Part shown: positions 1 through 5,377 of the stretch, piece after piece
How the letters are laid out: each line of letters begins with the position of its first letter
Numbering within the stretch: position 1 is the stretch's first letter
Assembly (NCBI GenBank): GCA_945788595.1
Contig: CALZMS010000018.1
Coordinates: 1 to 9,885 of the forward strand
DNA: 9,885 bases
Reading direction: 5' to 3'
From: an uncultured Lachnospiraceae bacterium
GTDB taxonomy: Bacteria > Bacillota > Clostridia > Lachnospirales > Lachnospiraceae
Made by a program: the position numbers and the translations under genes
The notes under the pieces: generated by a model
Seen by the model: the letters and a program-made list of their open reading frames with translations, nothing else
Told to the model about the DNA's origin: nothing
The model's database searches: none

Positions 1-142
1 GCTCAAATTCATTATCACCAGGAAACTCTATGCACTCAGATATATCAAATGCTTTTTGGGTCTTTCGAACAAAAAAATATTCCATAATAGCAGCTCCTGC
101 AGCCAAAGCAATATAGAATAAAAAATAACCCGGAAAATACAT
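1..142 (-). other. Foreign-looking segment joined inside sigG (possible end of an inserted element)
   Basis: Sequence leftward of about position 142 no longer matches sigG. By my count it is about 34% GC, against roughly 45-50% in the neighbouring sigG codons, and it uses AT-rich codons. In the sigG frame it encodes about 47 residues containing one clear hydrophobic helix (YFLFYIALAAGAAIMEYFFV) followed by a basic RKTQK and then an acidic stretch. I do not recognise this protein. An ATG sits exactly at the junction (140-142) but has no ribosome binding site. No recombinase, terminal repeat or attachment-site duplicate can be seen because the window ends here. It may be the terminal part of an integrative element. 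Confidence 0.5.
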
Positions 143-631
143 GATAGCATCCAGCGCATAAACAATATCTTCCTGACTGATCCCTATTTCACAGGCAATT
201 TCATCCAGAGAAGGCTCCTTTTGTTTCGACTTCATGTAACGTTCTCTGGCGCTGATGGCCTTATAGGCTGTATCTTTTAAAGATCTGCTGACCCGGACAC
301 TGTTATTGTCACGCAGATATCTGCGAACCTCGCCTATGATCATGGGCACAGCGTAGGTACTGAATTTCACCTGCAGACTGGTATCAAAATTGTCGATCGC
401 TTTGATCAGTCCTATACAGCCGATCTGAAACAGATCATCTGCATTCTCATTACTGCCCGAAAAACGCCGGATCACGCTTAAAACCAGCCGCAGATTTCCT
501 TTGATATAGGTTTCTCTGGCTTCCTGGTCTCCTGCCTTGACTTTTTCCAGCAAAGACTGTTTTTCTTCATCACTCAGTACCGGTAATCTGGCTGTACTGA
601 CTCCGCAGATTTCCACTTTATGCAATGCCAT
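1..631 (-). CDS. sigG: Sporulation sigma factor SigG, interrupted; runs off the window
   Basis: This gene would encode the late forespore sigma factor. The start ATG at 631 has a good ribosome binding site (GGAGGA, 9-nt spacing). Residues 1-163 are clearly SigG: the N-terminal KVEICGV, region 2 (GNLRLVLSVIRRF, DDLFQIGCIGLIKAIDNFD, VKFSTYAVPMIIGEVRRYLRDNN) and region 3 (RVSRSLKDTAYKA to EDIVYALDAI). In Bacillus SigG the next residues are QDPVSLFEPIYNDGGDPI, followed by region 4. Here the frame instead continues as MYFPGYFLFYIALAAGAA, a membrane helix with no sigma-factor resemblance, and stays open to the edge. All of region 4, which binds the -35 element, is therefore missing from this reading frame, so the product as read cannot be a working sigma factor. 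It follows sigE by 105 nt, the usual sigE-sigG order. The identity of the first 163 residues is close to certain. What follows is uncertain: an inserted element, a rearrangement or an assembly join. Confidence 0.9.
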   Translation of the reverse strand, partial: MALHKVEICGVSTARLPVLSDEEKQSLLEKVKAGDQEARETYIKGNLRLVLSVIRRFSGSNENADDLFQIGCIGLIKAIDNFDTSLQVKFSTYAVPMIIGEVRRYLRDNNSVRVSRSLKDTAYKAISARERYMKSKQKEPSLDEIACEIGISQEDIVYALDAIMYFPGYFLFYIALAAGAAIMEYFFVRKTQKAFDISECIEFPGDNEFE

Positions 632-686
632 AATAAAGAATCCTCCTATCCATCGGATAGTAAAATGATTCTCATTTATGGCATTG
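623..686 (-). promoter_or_regulatory. Inverted repeat burying the sigG start codon in read-through RNA
   Basis: CAATGCCATAA (623-633 on the plus strand) is the perfect 11-bp inverse of TTATGGCATTG (676-686). In minus-strand RNA the 3' arm contains the sigG AUG. The loop holds the AGGAGG ribosome binding site and a second small hairpin (646-660: CTATCC, three bases, GGATAG) that abuts it. The 5' arm lies upstream of where a local sigma-F-type promoter would start transcription, so only RNA coming from sigE could fold it. I recall an analogous fold being described for B. subtilis spoIIIG, where read-through transcripts from spoIIG are not translated. The pairing is seen directly; the role is inferred. 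Confidence 0.6.
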
Positions 687-693
687 AATATAC
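664..693 (-). promoter_or_regulatory. Possible sigma-F-type promoter of sigG
   Basis: GTATA (689-693, minus strand) matches the forespore sigma-F/sigma-G -35 element. Fifteen bases further on, GAGAATCATT (664-673) is a partial match to the loose GGnnAnAnTW -10 element, with two positions off. The expected start near 657 is about 26 nt before the ATG. In B. subtilis sigG is read from a sigma-F promoter at the equivalent place. The match is weak enough that the position is tentative. Confidence 0.35.
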
Positions 694-736
694 GGCTGCT
701 GCAGAAATATAAAAAATAATACTCCTTGACAGTTAT

Positions 737-1474
737 CTATTCATAGCGTGCTATATCTTTTTTCAGTTGTTTCATTATTCGCTTCTCCAGCCGGGAAATG
801 TAGGATTGGGAAATCCCCAGAATGTCCGCCACTTCTTTTTGCGTTTTTTCCTTTCCGTCCGGCATATTGATGCCAAAACGCAGACAAATGATCGTCTGTT
901 CTCTTCTGCTCAGACGGGAAATAGCTCCTTTGAGCAGCCTGCATTCCACCTCCTGTTCCAGATCCCGGTAGATCAGATCCTCATCCGTTCCCAGAATATC
1001 CGACAATAGAAGTTCATTTCCATCCCAGTCCACGTTCAGCGGCTCATCTATGGAAACTTCCATCCTGAGCTTGCTGCTTCTCCTAAGATACATCAGGATC
1101 TCATTTTCAATGCACCGGGATGCATAGGTCGCCAGTTTGATCTTTTTCCCGGGATCGAAAGAATTCACCGCTTTGATCAACCCTATCGTGCCAATAGAAA
1201 TCAGATCTTCTGATCCCACACCGGTATTGTCAAATTTCTGCGCAATGTATACCACCAGACGCAGATTATGTTCAATCAGCTGATTTCTCGCATCTTCATC
1301 CTCTGTCTCACGAAATTTCCGGATCATCTGTGCTTCTTCTTCCAGAGAAAGAGGGGCTGGAAGAATATCGGTTCCGCCTATATAGCAAATTTCTCCCGTT
1401 TTCTGTATCCGTATTCTGGTAAAGCCAGGGAAGCATCCCCTCGTCCGTTCTCTGCCGACTGCATAACCTGCCAT
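737..1474 (-). CDS. sigE: Mother-cell sporulation sigma factor SigE (pro-sigma-E)
   Basis: Early mother-cell sigma factor of sporulation, made as an inactive pro-protein that SpoIIGA cleaves. The product is 245 residues, close to the 239 of B. subtilis. After a pro-sequence of about 30 residues comes the conserved [14 protein letters not shown]. Region 2 follows ([51 protein letters not shown]), then [20 protein letters not shown], and region 4 with its helix-turn-helix ([20 protein letters not shown]). The start was chosen at ATG 1474 because GGGAGG lies 7 nt upstream; ATGs further upstream in frame are too close to or ahead of that site. The pro-sequence is odd: it is rich in Arg and has Gly and Pro, rather than the amphipathic hydrophobic helix of B. 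subtilis. The mature part shows no lesion. It lies downstream of spoIIGA and is presumably co-transcribed from the spoIIG promoter. Confidence 0.95.
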   Translation of the reverse strand: MAGYAVGRERTRGCFPGFTRIRIQKTGEICYIGGTDILPAPLSLEEEAQMIRKFRETEDEDARNQLIEHNLRLVVYIAQKFDNTGVGSEDLISIGTIGLIKAVNSFDPGKKIKLATYASRCIENEILMYLRRSSKLRMEVSIDEPLNVDWDGNELLLSDILGTDEDLIYRDLEQEVECRLLKGAISRLSRREQTIICLRFGINMPDGKEKTQKEVADILGISQSYISRLEKRIMKQLKKDIARYE

Positions 1475-2021
1475 GCTCATTCCTCCCTTTTTGCAAAACA
1501 TCCGGATTCAGTATGATCTGATAGCCCCGGCTAAATAACAGACTGCTGTCGGCAACAGCAATCCTCGGATGCATTGTTTTTCTTTTGCTTCTGTTCCTTT
1601 GGACGATCAGATATTCCGCCGTAAAGACGAGCGCCAGCCCATCGGGGCGACCGAGACTGCAGTAAGGAAGATAATGAAAATGAAGCTCTCCCTCTGTGTA
1701 CTCCCCTCTGAGATAACATTCCATACACTTTTTCAGCAAAGGCAGGTCTTTCTCGATCACAGCTTTATCCATCACACATACCGGCCTGTATCTTCTGCCG
1801 TCATACAGACAATTTCCGGTATCCATGAGCCCCTTTAGTCCCACCGTCTCTCCGCAGACAGACAAAAGAACATCTCTGATCTCGCGCAAAACGTATGTGT
1901 TGTTCTCAGAGCGCACTCTGCTTCCCGTAAATCTCAGGGCACCTGCAACAGCCAGCCCCACCGGAAGCCACCAGCTTTTTCTGCGCCGTTCTTTGGAGTT
2001 CAGAGCTTTTACCGCATACAA
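1308..2021 (-). pseudogene. spoIIGA: SpoIIGA pro-sigma-E protease, membrane domain missing, stop lost
   Basis: SpoIIGA is a septal aspartic protease that activates pro-sigma-E when signalled by SpoIIR from the forespore. The protease half is well preserved: GLMDTGNCLYD carries the catalytic Asp, followed by RPVCVMD, FHYLPYCSLGRPDGLALVF and, near the end, [12 protein letters not shown]. Normal SpoIIGA has about 150 N-terminal residues with several membrane helices before this. Here only about 65 residues precede DTGN from the best start, TTG 2021 (GAGG 6 nt upstream), and only one short hydrophobic run (WWLPVGLAVAGALRF) is present. An upstream in-frame ATG at 2036 is possible but has poor spacing. 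The frame also passes the expected end and overlaps sigE for about 165 nt. One extra base in the five-A run at 1488-1492 would restore a stop at 1477-1479, 2 nt from the sigE ATG. It is probably non-functional, though a shortened protease cannot be excluded. Confidence 0.75.
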
Positions 2022-2097
2022 AAAGCACCTCACCATTCCTATAACAGAATTTTCTGTTGTCCAGATGCATTCCATTATAGAAAGGATGAGGTGCTTT
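2020..2097 (-). terminator. Long hairpin between aroD and spoIIGA, overlapping the spoIIG promoter
   Basis: Positions 2022-2044 and 2075-2097 are inverted repeats of 23 nt with 20 pairs, including AAAGCACCTCA against TGAGGTGCTTT, around a 30-nt loop. In RNA reading from aroD the stem is followed directly by five U (2020-2024), as in an intrinsic terminator. The loop contains a smaller CAGAA-TT-TTCTG hairpin (2045-2056). The upstream arm covers the -10 box and part of the spacer of the spoIIG promoter, so transcripts starting there would lack it. The stem is long for a terminator; a remnant of an inverted duplication is the alternative. Confidence 0.6.
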
Positions 2098-2106
2098 ATT
2101 TGTCAA
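2074..2106 (-). promoter_or_regulatory. spoIIG-type (Spo0A-dependent) promoter for spoIIGA-sigE
   Basis: A perfect -35 TTGACA (2101-2106) and a perfect -10 TATAAT (2074-2079) are separated by 21 bp, too far for ordinary sigma-A use. The B. subtilis spoIIG promoter is known for the same arrangement with a 22-bp spacer, and needs Spo0A~P. The -35 box overlaps TTTGTCAAA on the other strand (2099-2107), a full match to the TTTGTCRAA 0A box. A start near 2067 would give a short leader before spoIIGA. Position upstream of the right genes makes the call fairly secure. Confidence 0.7.
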
Positions 2107-2132
2107 AACAATGCAGGCACCGCGAAAAACAA

Positions 2133-2139
2133 TTCGACA
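2133..2139 (-). promoter_or_regulatory. Upstream 0A box (Spo0A site)
   Basis: TGTCGAA on the minus strand is an exact core Spo0A box. It lies 26 bp upstream of the spoIIG-type -35 element and just beyond the aroD stop codon. Its centre is around -69 relative to the expected start, a plausible place for an upstream Spo0A dimer site. Confidence 0.6.
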
Positions 2140-2145
2140 GTTTTT

Positions 2146-2904
2146 TCACTCCTGATGCAGAATCTGCAGTATAGTTTTCAGAGAGGTCATATCGATCTGG
2201 CCCGGTGCTGATGCCGCCGTCACCGACGCAAAGGTTACAGAGGAGCCTGTCATTTCTCCGCACATACGGCTGACAGTGCCTAAAGCTCCCATGGACATCG
2301 TAATCAGCGGGCGGTCAGTTTTTTCCTCCCAGCATAAAGTTTGCTCCATCATTCGTACCACATCATGACCGTTCCGGGGCATAACAGCCATTTTCAGTAT
2401 ATCGGCGCCAGCCTTCTCCATGCAAGAAAAAATGCAGTCAATAATTTCATTTGCAGGAGTTCCTTCAAAATGATGATTAGAACCGATTATCGGTACTCCT
2501 TTTGCATGCGCCGCAGCAATGATCCGTCCGGTGCTCTCCTGGTCCGGCATAATTTCCACGTCAAGCATATCCGTAAAAGAACAGGCCGCTGCATTTACAA
2601 GAATTTCCTCATATTCTTCCGGTGAAAGGCATACATTTCCACCTTCCCTGTCCGTTCGCACCGTAAACAGAAGCGGAATATCCTGCAATACATTCCCAAG
2701 CGCTGAAAGCATGCCCTCCACAGCCTTTGTGTCTTTCAGTTTCTCATAAAAATCAGCTCTCCATTCTACCAGATCCGGCCCGGCATCTTTTGCCGTTTTC
2801 GCCTGTGATAAAATCTCATCTGCTGTCGTGCCCATAACCGGGACACAGATTTTCGGCATTCCTTCTCCGATACGCAAATTCTTTATCTGTACTGTATGTT
2901 TCAT
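2146..2904 (-). CDS. aroD: Type I 3-dehydroquinate dehydratase AroD
   Basis: Converts 3-dehydroquinate to 3-dehydroshikimate through a Schiff base on a lysine, in the cytoplasm. The product is 252 residues, the family's normal length. The active-site residues known from Salmonella/E. coli AroD fall almost at the same numbers: EWRAD (47-51), the RTDREGG segment with Glu87, His144 in SNHHFEG, the Schiff-base Lys171 in ILKMAV, Arg213 in TVSRM, Ser232 and Gln236 in ASAPGQI. The start ATG 2904 has AGAGGAG with 7-nt spacing. It is divergent from aroE and has its own sigma-A promoter. The pairing with a YdiB-like dehydrogenase is reminiscent of E. coli ydiB-aroD and allows either aromatic amino-acid biosynthesis or quinate/shikimate use. 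Identity is secure; the physiological direction is not. Confidence 0.97.
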   Translation of the reverse strand: MKHTVQIKNLRIGEGMPKICVPVMGTTADEILSQAKTAKDAGPDLVEWRADFYEKLKDTKAVEGMLSALGNVLQDIPLLFTVRTDREGGNVCLSPEEYEEILVNAAACSFTDMLDVEIMPDQESTGRIIAAAHAKGVPIIGSNHHFEGTPANEIIDCIFSCMEKAGADILKMAVMPRNGHDVVRMMEQTLCWEEKTDRPLITMSMGALGTVSRMCGEMTGSSVTFASVTAASAPGQIDMTSLKTILQILHQE

Positions 2905-2967
2905 ACTCCAGCTCCTCTTTTACTATTCTCCGTCAGAAACAGATCTGCACTGTTTCCGAACGGTTAT

Positions 2968-2996
2968 ATTATAACTTTCTTTACACTGAATGTCTA
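2968..2996 (-). promoter_or_regulatory. Sigma-A promoter of aroD
   Basis: TAGACA (2991-2996, five of six consensus bases) and a perfect TATAAT (2968-2973) are separated by exactly 17 bp. The expected start near 2961 gives a leader of about 57 nt before the aroD ATG. Confidence 0.75.
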
Positions 2997-3022
2997 TCCG
3001 TGCTAAGATAAGACATACCATT

Positions 3023-3052
3023 TTGCAGGATTTTCTACACGGCTGCAATAAT
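3023..3052 (+). promoter_or_regulatory. Possible sigma-A promoter of aroE
   Basis: AATAAT (3047-3052) matches five of six -10 bases. TTGCAG (3023-3028), 18 bp upstream, shares only the TTG of the -35 element. It sits 27 nt before the aroE ATG. The two divergent promoters are separated by about 26 bp, so a regulator bound between them could control both genes, but I see no clear operator. Confidence 0.35.
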
Positions 3053-3078
3053 TTATTTTTTTCAAAGGAAGTGTTACT

Positions 3079-3960
3079 ATGTCTTCTATCATTCCGGATA
3101 TTACAGGAACTACCCGTCTTTTTGGGCTTCTGGGAAGCCCTGTGCGGCACAGTAAGTCGCCCCTGATGCACAATCTGTCCTTTCGCTATCATGGACTGGA
3201 CAATGTCTATCTCTGTTTTGAGATCAATGAAGAACGGCTGGAAACTGCAGTAAACGGCCTGAAAGCCGCCGGTATCTGTGGTTTCAATCTCACCATGCCC
3301 AACAAAAACCGCATGGTCGATCTGTGTGATCATCTGTCTCCGGAGGCGGAGCTGATGCAGGCAGTCAATACCGTAGTCAATCAGGAAGGAGTCCTTTACG
3401 GCTACAATACGGATGGCGCCGGTTTCTGGCAGGCCGCCGCAGAATATGGTTTTCACTCCCCGGAAAAAACCATAACCATTCTGGGAGCGGGAGGCGCCGG
3501 AACGGCGATCTGTGCCCAGGCTGCCCTGGATGGTGCCAAAAAGATCAATATTTTTTCCCGCCCTTTCAGCCGTTTTCATCAGCGTACCGAAACACTGGCC
3601 CAGCGCATACGAAACATGACCCAGACACAGGTGGAGCTGTTCGATTCCGCAGATATGCAGGCTCTGAAGTGCTGCACTGCAGACAGGGATATGCTGATCA
3701 ACGCAACCTCTGTGGGTATGAATCCACACCCGGAAGACTGCATCGTTTCTGATCCTGAGGTATTTTATCCCGGACTGACCGTCTGCGATGTTATTTATGA
3801 TCCCCAGGAAACCCGTTTTCTTACTATGGCCCGTGAGAGAGGATGTACCGCCTTCAATGGTATGTATATGCTGCTCTATCAGGGTGCAGTGGCTTACCAT
3901 CATTTCACCGGGCTGGATATGCCTGTGGAACTGGTTAAAGAGAACTTTTTTGTAAAATAA
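3079..3960 (+). CDS. aroE: Shikimate dehydrogenase, AroE/YdiB family
   Basis: NAD(P)-dependent enzyme interconverting 3-dehydroshikimate and shikimate, possibly also dehydroquinate and quinate. The product is 293 residues, nearer to YdiB (288) than to short AroE (about 272). In order: the substrate-binding SPVRHSKSPLMHN, the catalytic lysine in NLTMPNKNRM, QAVNTVV, NTDGAGF, the Rossmann loop ILGAGGAGTA, then INIFSRP and a downstream AQRI resembling the YdiB coenzyme-binding segment more than the NRT motif of NADP-specific AroE, then NATSVGM and a C-terminal helix with MLLYQGAVAY. The ATG at 3079 has AAGGAAG with 7-nt spacing. It is the only clear plus-strand gene here, divergent from aroD and convergent with ftsZ. 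Family is certain; coenzyme and preferred substrate are not. Confidence 0.95.
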   Translation: MSSIIPDITGTTRLFGLLGSPVRHSKSPLMHNLSFRYHGLDNVYLCFEINEERLETAVNGLKAAGICGFNLTMPNKNRMVDLCDHLSPEAELMQAVNTVVNQEGVLYGYNTDGAGFWQAAAEYGFHSPEKTITILGAGGAGTAICAQAALDGAKKINIFSRPFSRFHQRTETLAQRIRNMTQTQVELFDSADMQALKCCTADRDMLINATSVGMNPHPEDCIVSDPEVFYPGLTVCDVIYDPQETRFLTMARERGCTAFNGMYMLLYQGAVAYHHFTGLDMPVELVKENFFVK

Positions 3961-4007
3961 TAACGCATGATCATTCACATGGTCCTTACTATTATAACGT
4001 ACTATAG

Positions 4008-4046
4008 AAAAAGCACTGTTTTCCCGCAAAGGAAGCAGTGCTTTTT
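4008..4046. terminator. Bidirectional intrinsic terminator between aroE and ftsZ
   Basis: AAAAAGCACTG (4008-4018) and CAGTGCTTTTT (4036-4046) are perfect inverted repeats. The stem can be extended inwards by TTTCC against GGAAG with one bulged base. Both strands end the stem in a run of five T, so it can stop aroE transcripts (stop codon at 3960) and ftsZ transcripts (stop at 4065) alike. Confidence 0.9.
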
Positions 4047-4064
4047 CATCATATTTTATTTAAT

Positions 4065-5216
4065 TTATCTTTTATTTTTCAAGAAGTCCGGAATCTGAAT
4101 ATCCTTTTTCTGAACATTGCTTGTCATAGGTGTTGCTGCCGGAATGGAGAATGTCGGCATAGTAAAGCTCGGAGCTGTAGGAGCTGCCTGTTTTTTCTCT
4201 GCTGCCGGTTTTTCTTCTGTTTTCTTCTTGGAAACGCCGTCTTTTACGCTGGCCATCTTAGCTGTTGCATCATCCAGACCTGTGGCAATAACCGTAATTC
4301 TGGCAGTATCCACAGCTGTATCATCGTACATAGCACCGAAAATAATGTTGGCATCCTCTCCAGCCAGATCCTGTACGTAGCTAGCAGCATCGTTGGCATC
4401 CATAAGGGAGATGTCACCGGAGATATTGATGATAACATGGGAAGCACCGTTGATGGTGGTCTCCAGAAGCGGACTGGCCACAGCCTGCTGTACTGCCTCA
4501 AGAGCCTTATCATCGCCTTTAGCCTCACCGATACCAATATGAGCCACACCCTTGTCAACCATAACTGTCTTAACATCGGCAAAGTCAAGATTGATCAGAG
4601 CCGGCAGATTGATCAGATCTGTGATACCCTGAACGGCCTGCTGCAGAACTTCGTCAGCTTTCTTCAATGCCTCAGGCATAGTTGTACGACGATCAACGAT
4701 CTCCAGAAGCTTATCGTTCGGAATGACGATCAGTGTATCTACGTTGTCTTCCAGCTTTTCGATACCGGCCAGAGCATTGCTCATGCGTGTCTTAGCTTCA
4801 AAGCGGAAAGGTTTGGTTACCACACCAACAGTCAGAATGCCCATTTCTTTGGCAATGCCGGCAACGACCGGAGCCGCACCAGTACCTGTACCGCCACCCA
4901 TACCACAGGTAACGAATACCATATCTGCACCTTCCATCATCTGACGGATCTCTTCCATGCTCTCCTCAGCAGCTTTTTCACCGATTTCCGGCTTTGCTCC
5001 TGCGCCAAGACCCTTAGTCAGCTTCTCACCGATCTGAAGAACAGTGGGAGCCTTGCACAGAGTCAGGGCCTGTTTATCTGTATTGATTCCGACGAATTCA
5101 ACTCCGCCAATGGATTCTTCAACCATGCGATTTACAGCATTATTGCCGGCGCCGCCGACACCGATTACAATGATCTTTGCAGAAGACTCAGCTTCATTTG
5201 TCATGATCTCTAACAA
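4065..5216 (-). CDS. ftsZ: Cell division protein FtsZ
   Basis: Tubulin-like GTPase that forms the division ring at midcell and, in spore formers, the polar septum. The product is 383 residues. [17 protein letters not shown] (15-31) and the GTP-binding signature [10 protein letters not shown] (107-116) are intact. The T7 synergy loop that completes the active site of the next subunit is [11 protein letters not shown] (209-219). A linker rich in K, E, P and T follows from about 325, and the C-terminal peptide IPDFLKNKR (375-383) would bind partners such as SepF or FtsA. The start is a TTG at 5216: AAGGAGG lies 7 nt upstream, whereas the internal ATG at 5204 is 19 nt away. It has its own promoter upstream, follows divIB by about 160 nt, and ends at the shared terminator. 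No ftsA is next to it. Confidence 0.98.
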   Translation of the reverse strand: MLEIMTNEAESSAKIIVIGVGGAGNNAVNRMVEESIGGVEFVGINTDKQALTLCKAPTVLQIGEKLTKGLGAGAKPEIGEKAAEESMEEIRQMMEGADMVFVTCGMGGGTGTGAAPVVAGIAKEMGILTVGVVTKPFRFEAKTRMSNALAGIEKLEDNVDTLIVIPNDKLLEIVDRRTTMPEALKKADEVLQQAVQGITDLINLPALINLDFADVKTVMVDKGVAHIGIGEAKGDDKALEAVQQAVASPLLETTINGASHVIINISGDISLMDANDAASYVQDLAGEDANIIFGAMYDDTAVDTARITVIATGLDDATAKMASVKDGVSKKKTEEKPAAEKKQAAPTAPSFTMPTFSIPAATPMTSNVQKKDIQIPDFLKNKR

Positions 5217-5300
5217 AGTATTTCCTCCTTTTTAACTAAACGTGCTACAATTAAAACCCCTCAGGGCAAAAAAATCCCATATAAAGTCATATACGTATAT

Positions 5301-5329
5301 ATAATACATTCCCAAACAGTAATGCGCAA
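5301..5329 (-). promoter_or_regulatory. Possible sigma-A promoter of ftsZ
   Basis: TATTAT (5301-5306, five of six) is preceded by a 17-bp spacer and TTGCGC (5324-5329, TTG only conserved). It would give a leader of about 80 nt before the TTG start. The 160-nt gap between divIB and ftsZ is AT-rich on both sides of this site, in keeping with a promoter. No other strong element is seen in that gap. Confidence 0.45.
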
Positions 5330-5377
5330 CTCTTTTTTTCAATTTTTCATTTGGATTTCACAATCCCGGTTTTCTTG

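Noticed and set aside
2020..2097. The aroD-spoIIGA inverted repeat as a transposable-element end (MITE)
   Set aside because: No target-site duplication is seen at its flanks, and the U-run and promoter overlap are better explained by termination.
2074..2106. The TTGACA/TATAAT pair as an ordinary vegetative promoter
   Set aside because: A 21-bp spacer is too long for unaided sigma-A, and the 0A boxes plus position before spoIIGA fit a Spo0A-activated promoter.
2923..4029. Minus-strand open frame of about 368 codons across aroE
   Set aside because: It runs through the shared terminator and opposes a clear AroE; the composition is that of an antisense shadow.
4038..5213. Plus-strand open frame of about 390 codons across ftsZ
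   Set aside because: It is the complementary strand of ftsZ, Cys/His-rich with no recognisable domain or ribosome binding site; FtsZ is unmistakable on the minus strand.
5257..5267. CCC-TCA-GGG hairpin in the ftsZ leader as an attenuator
   Set aside because: Only three base pairs with a three-base loop; too weak to support a call.
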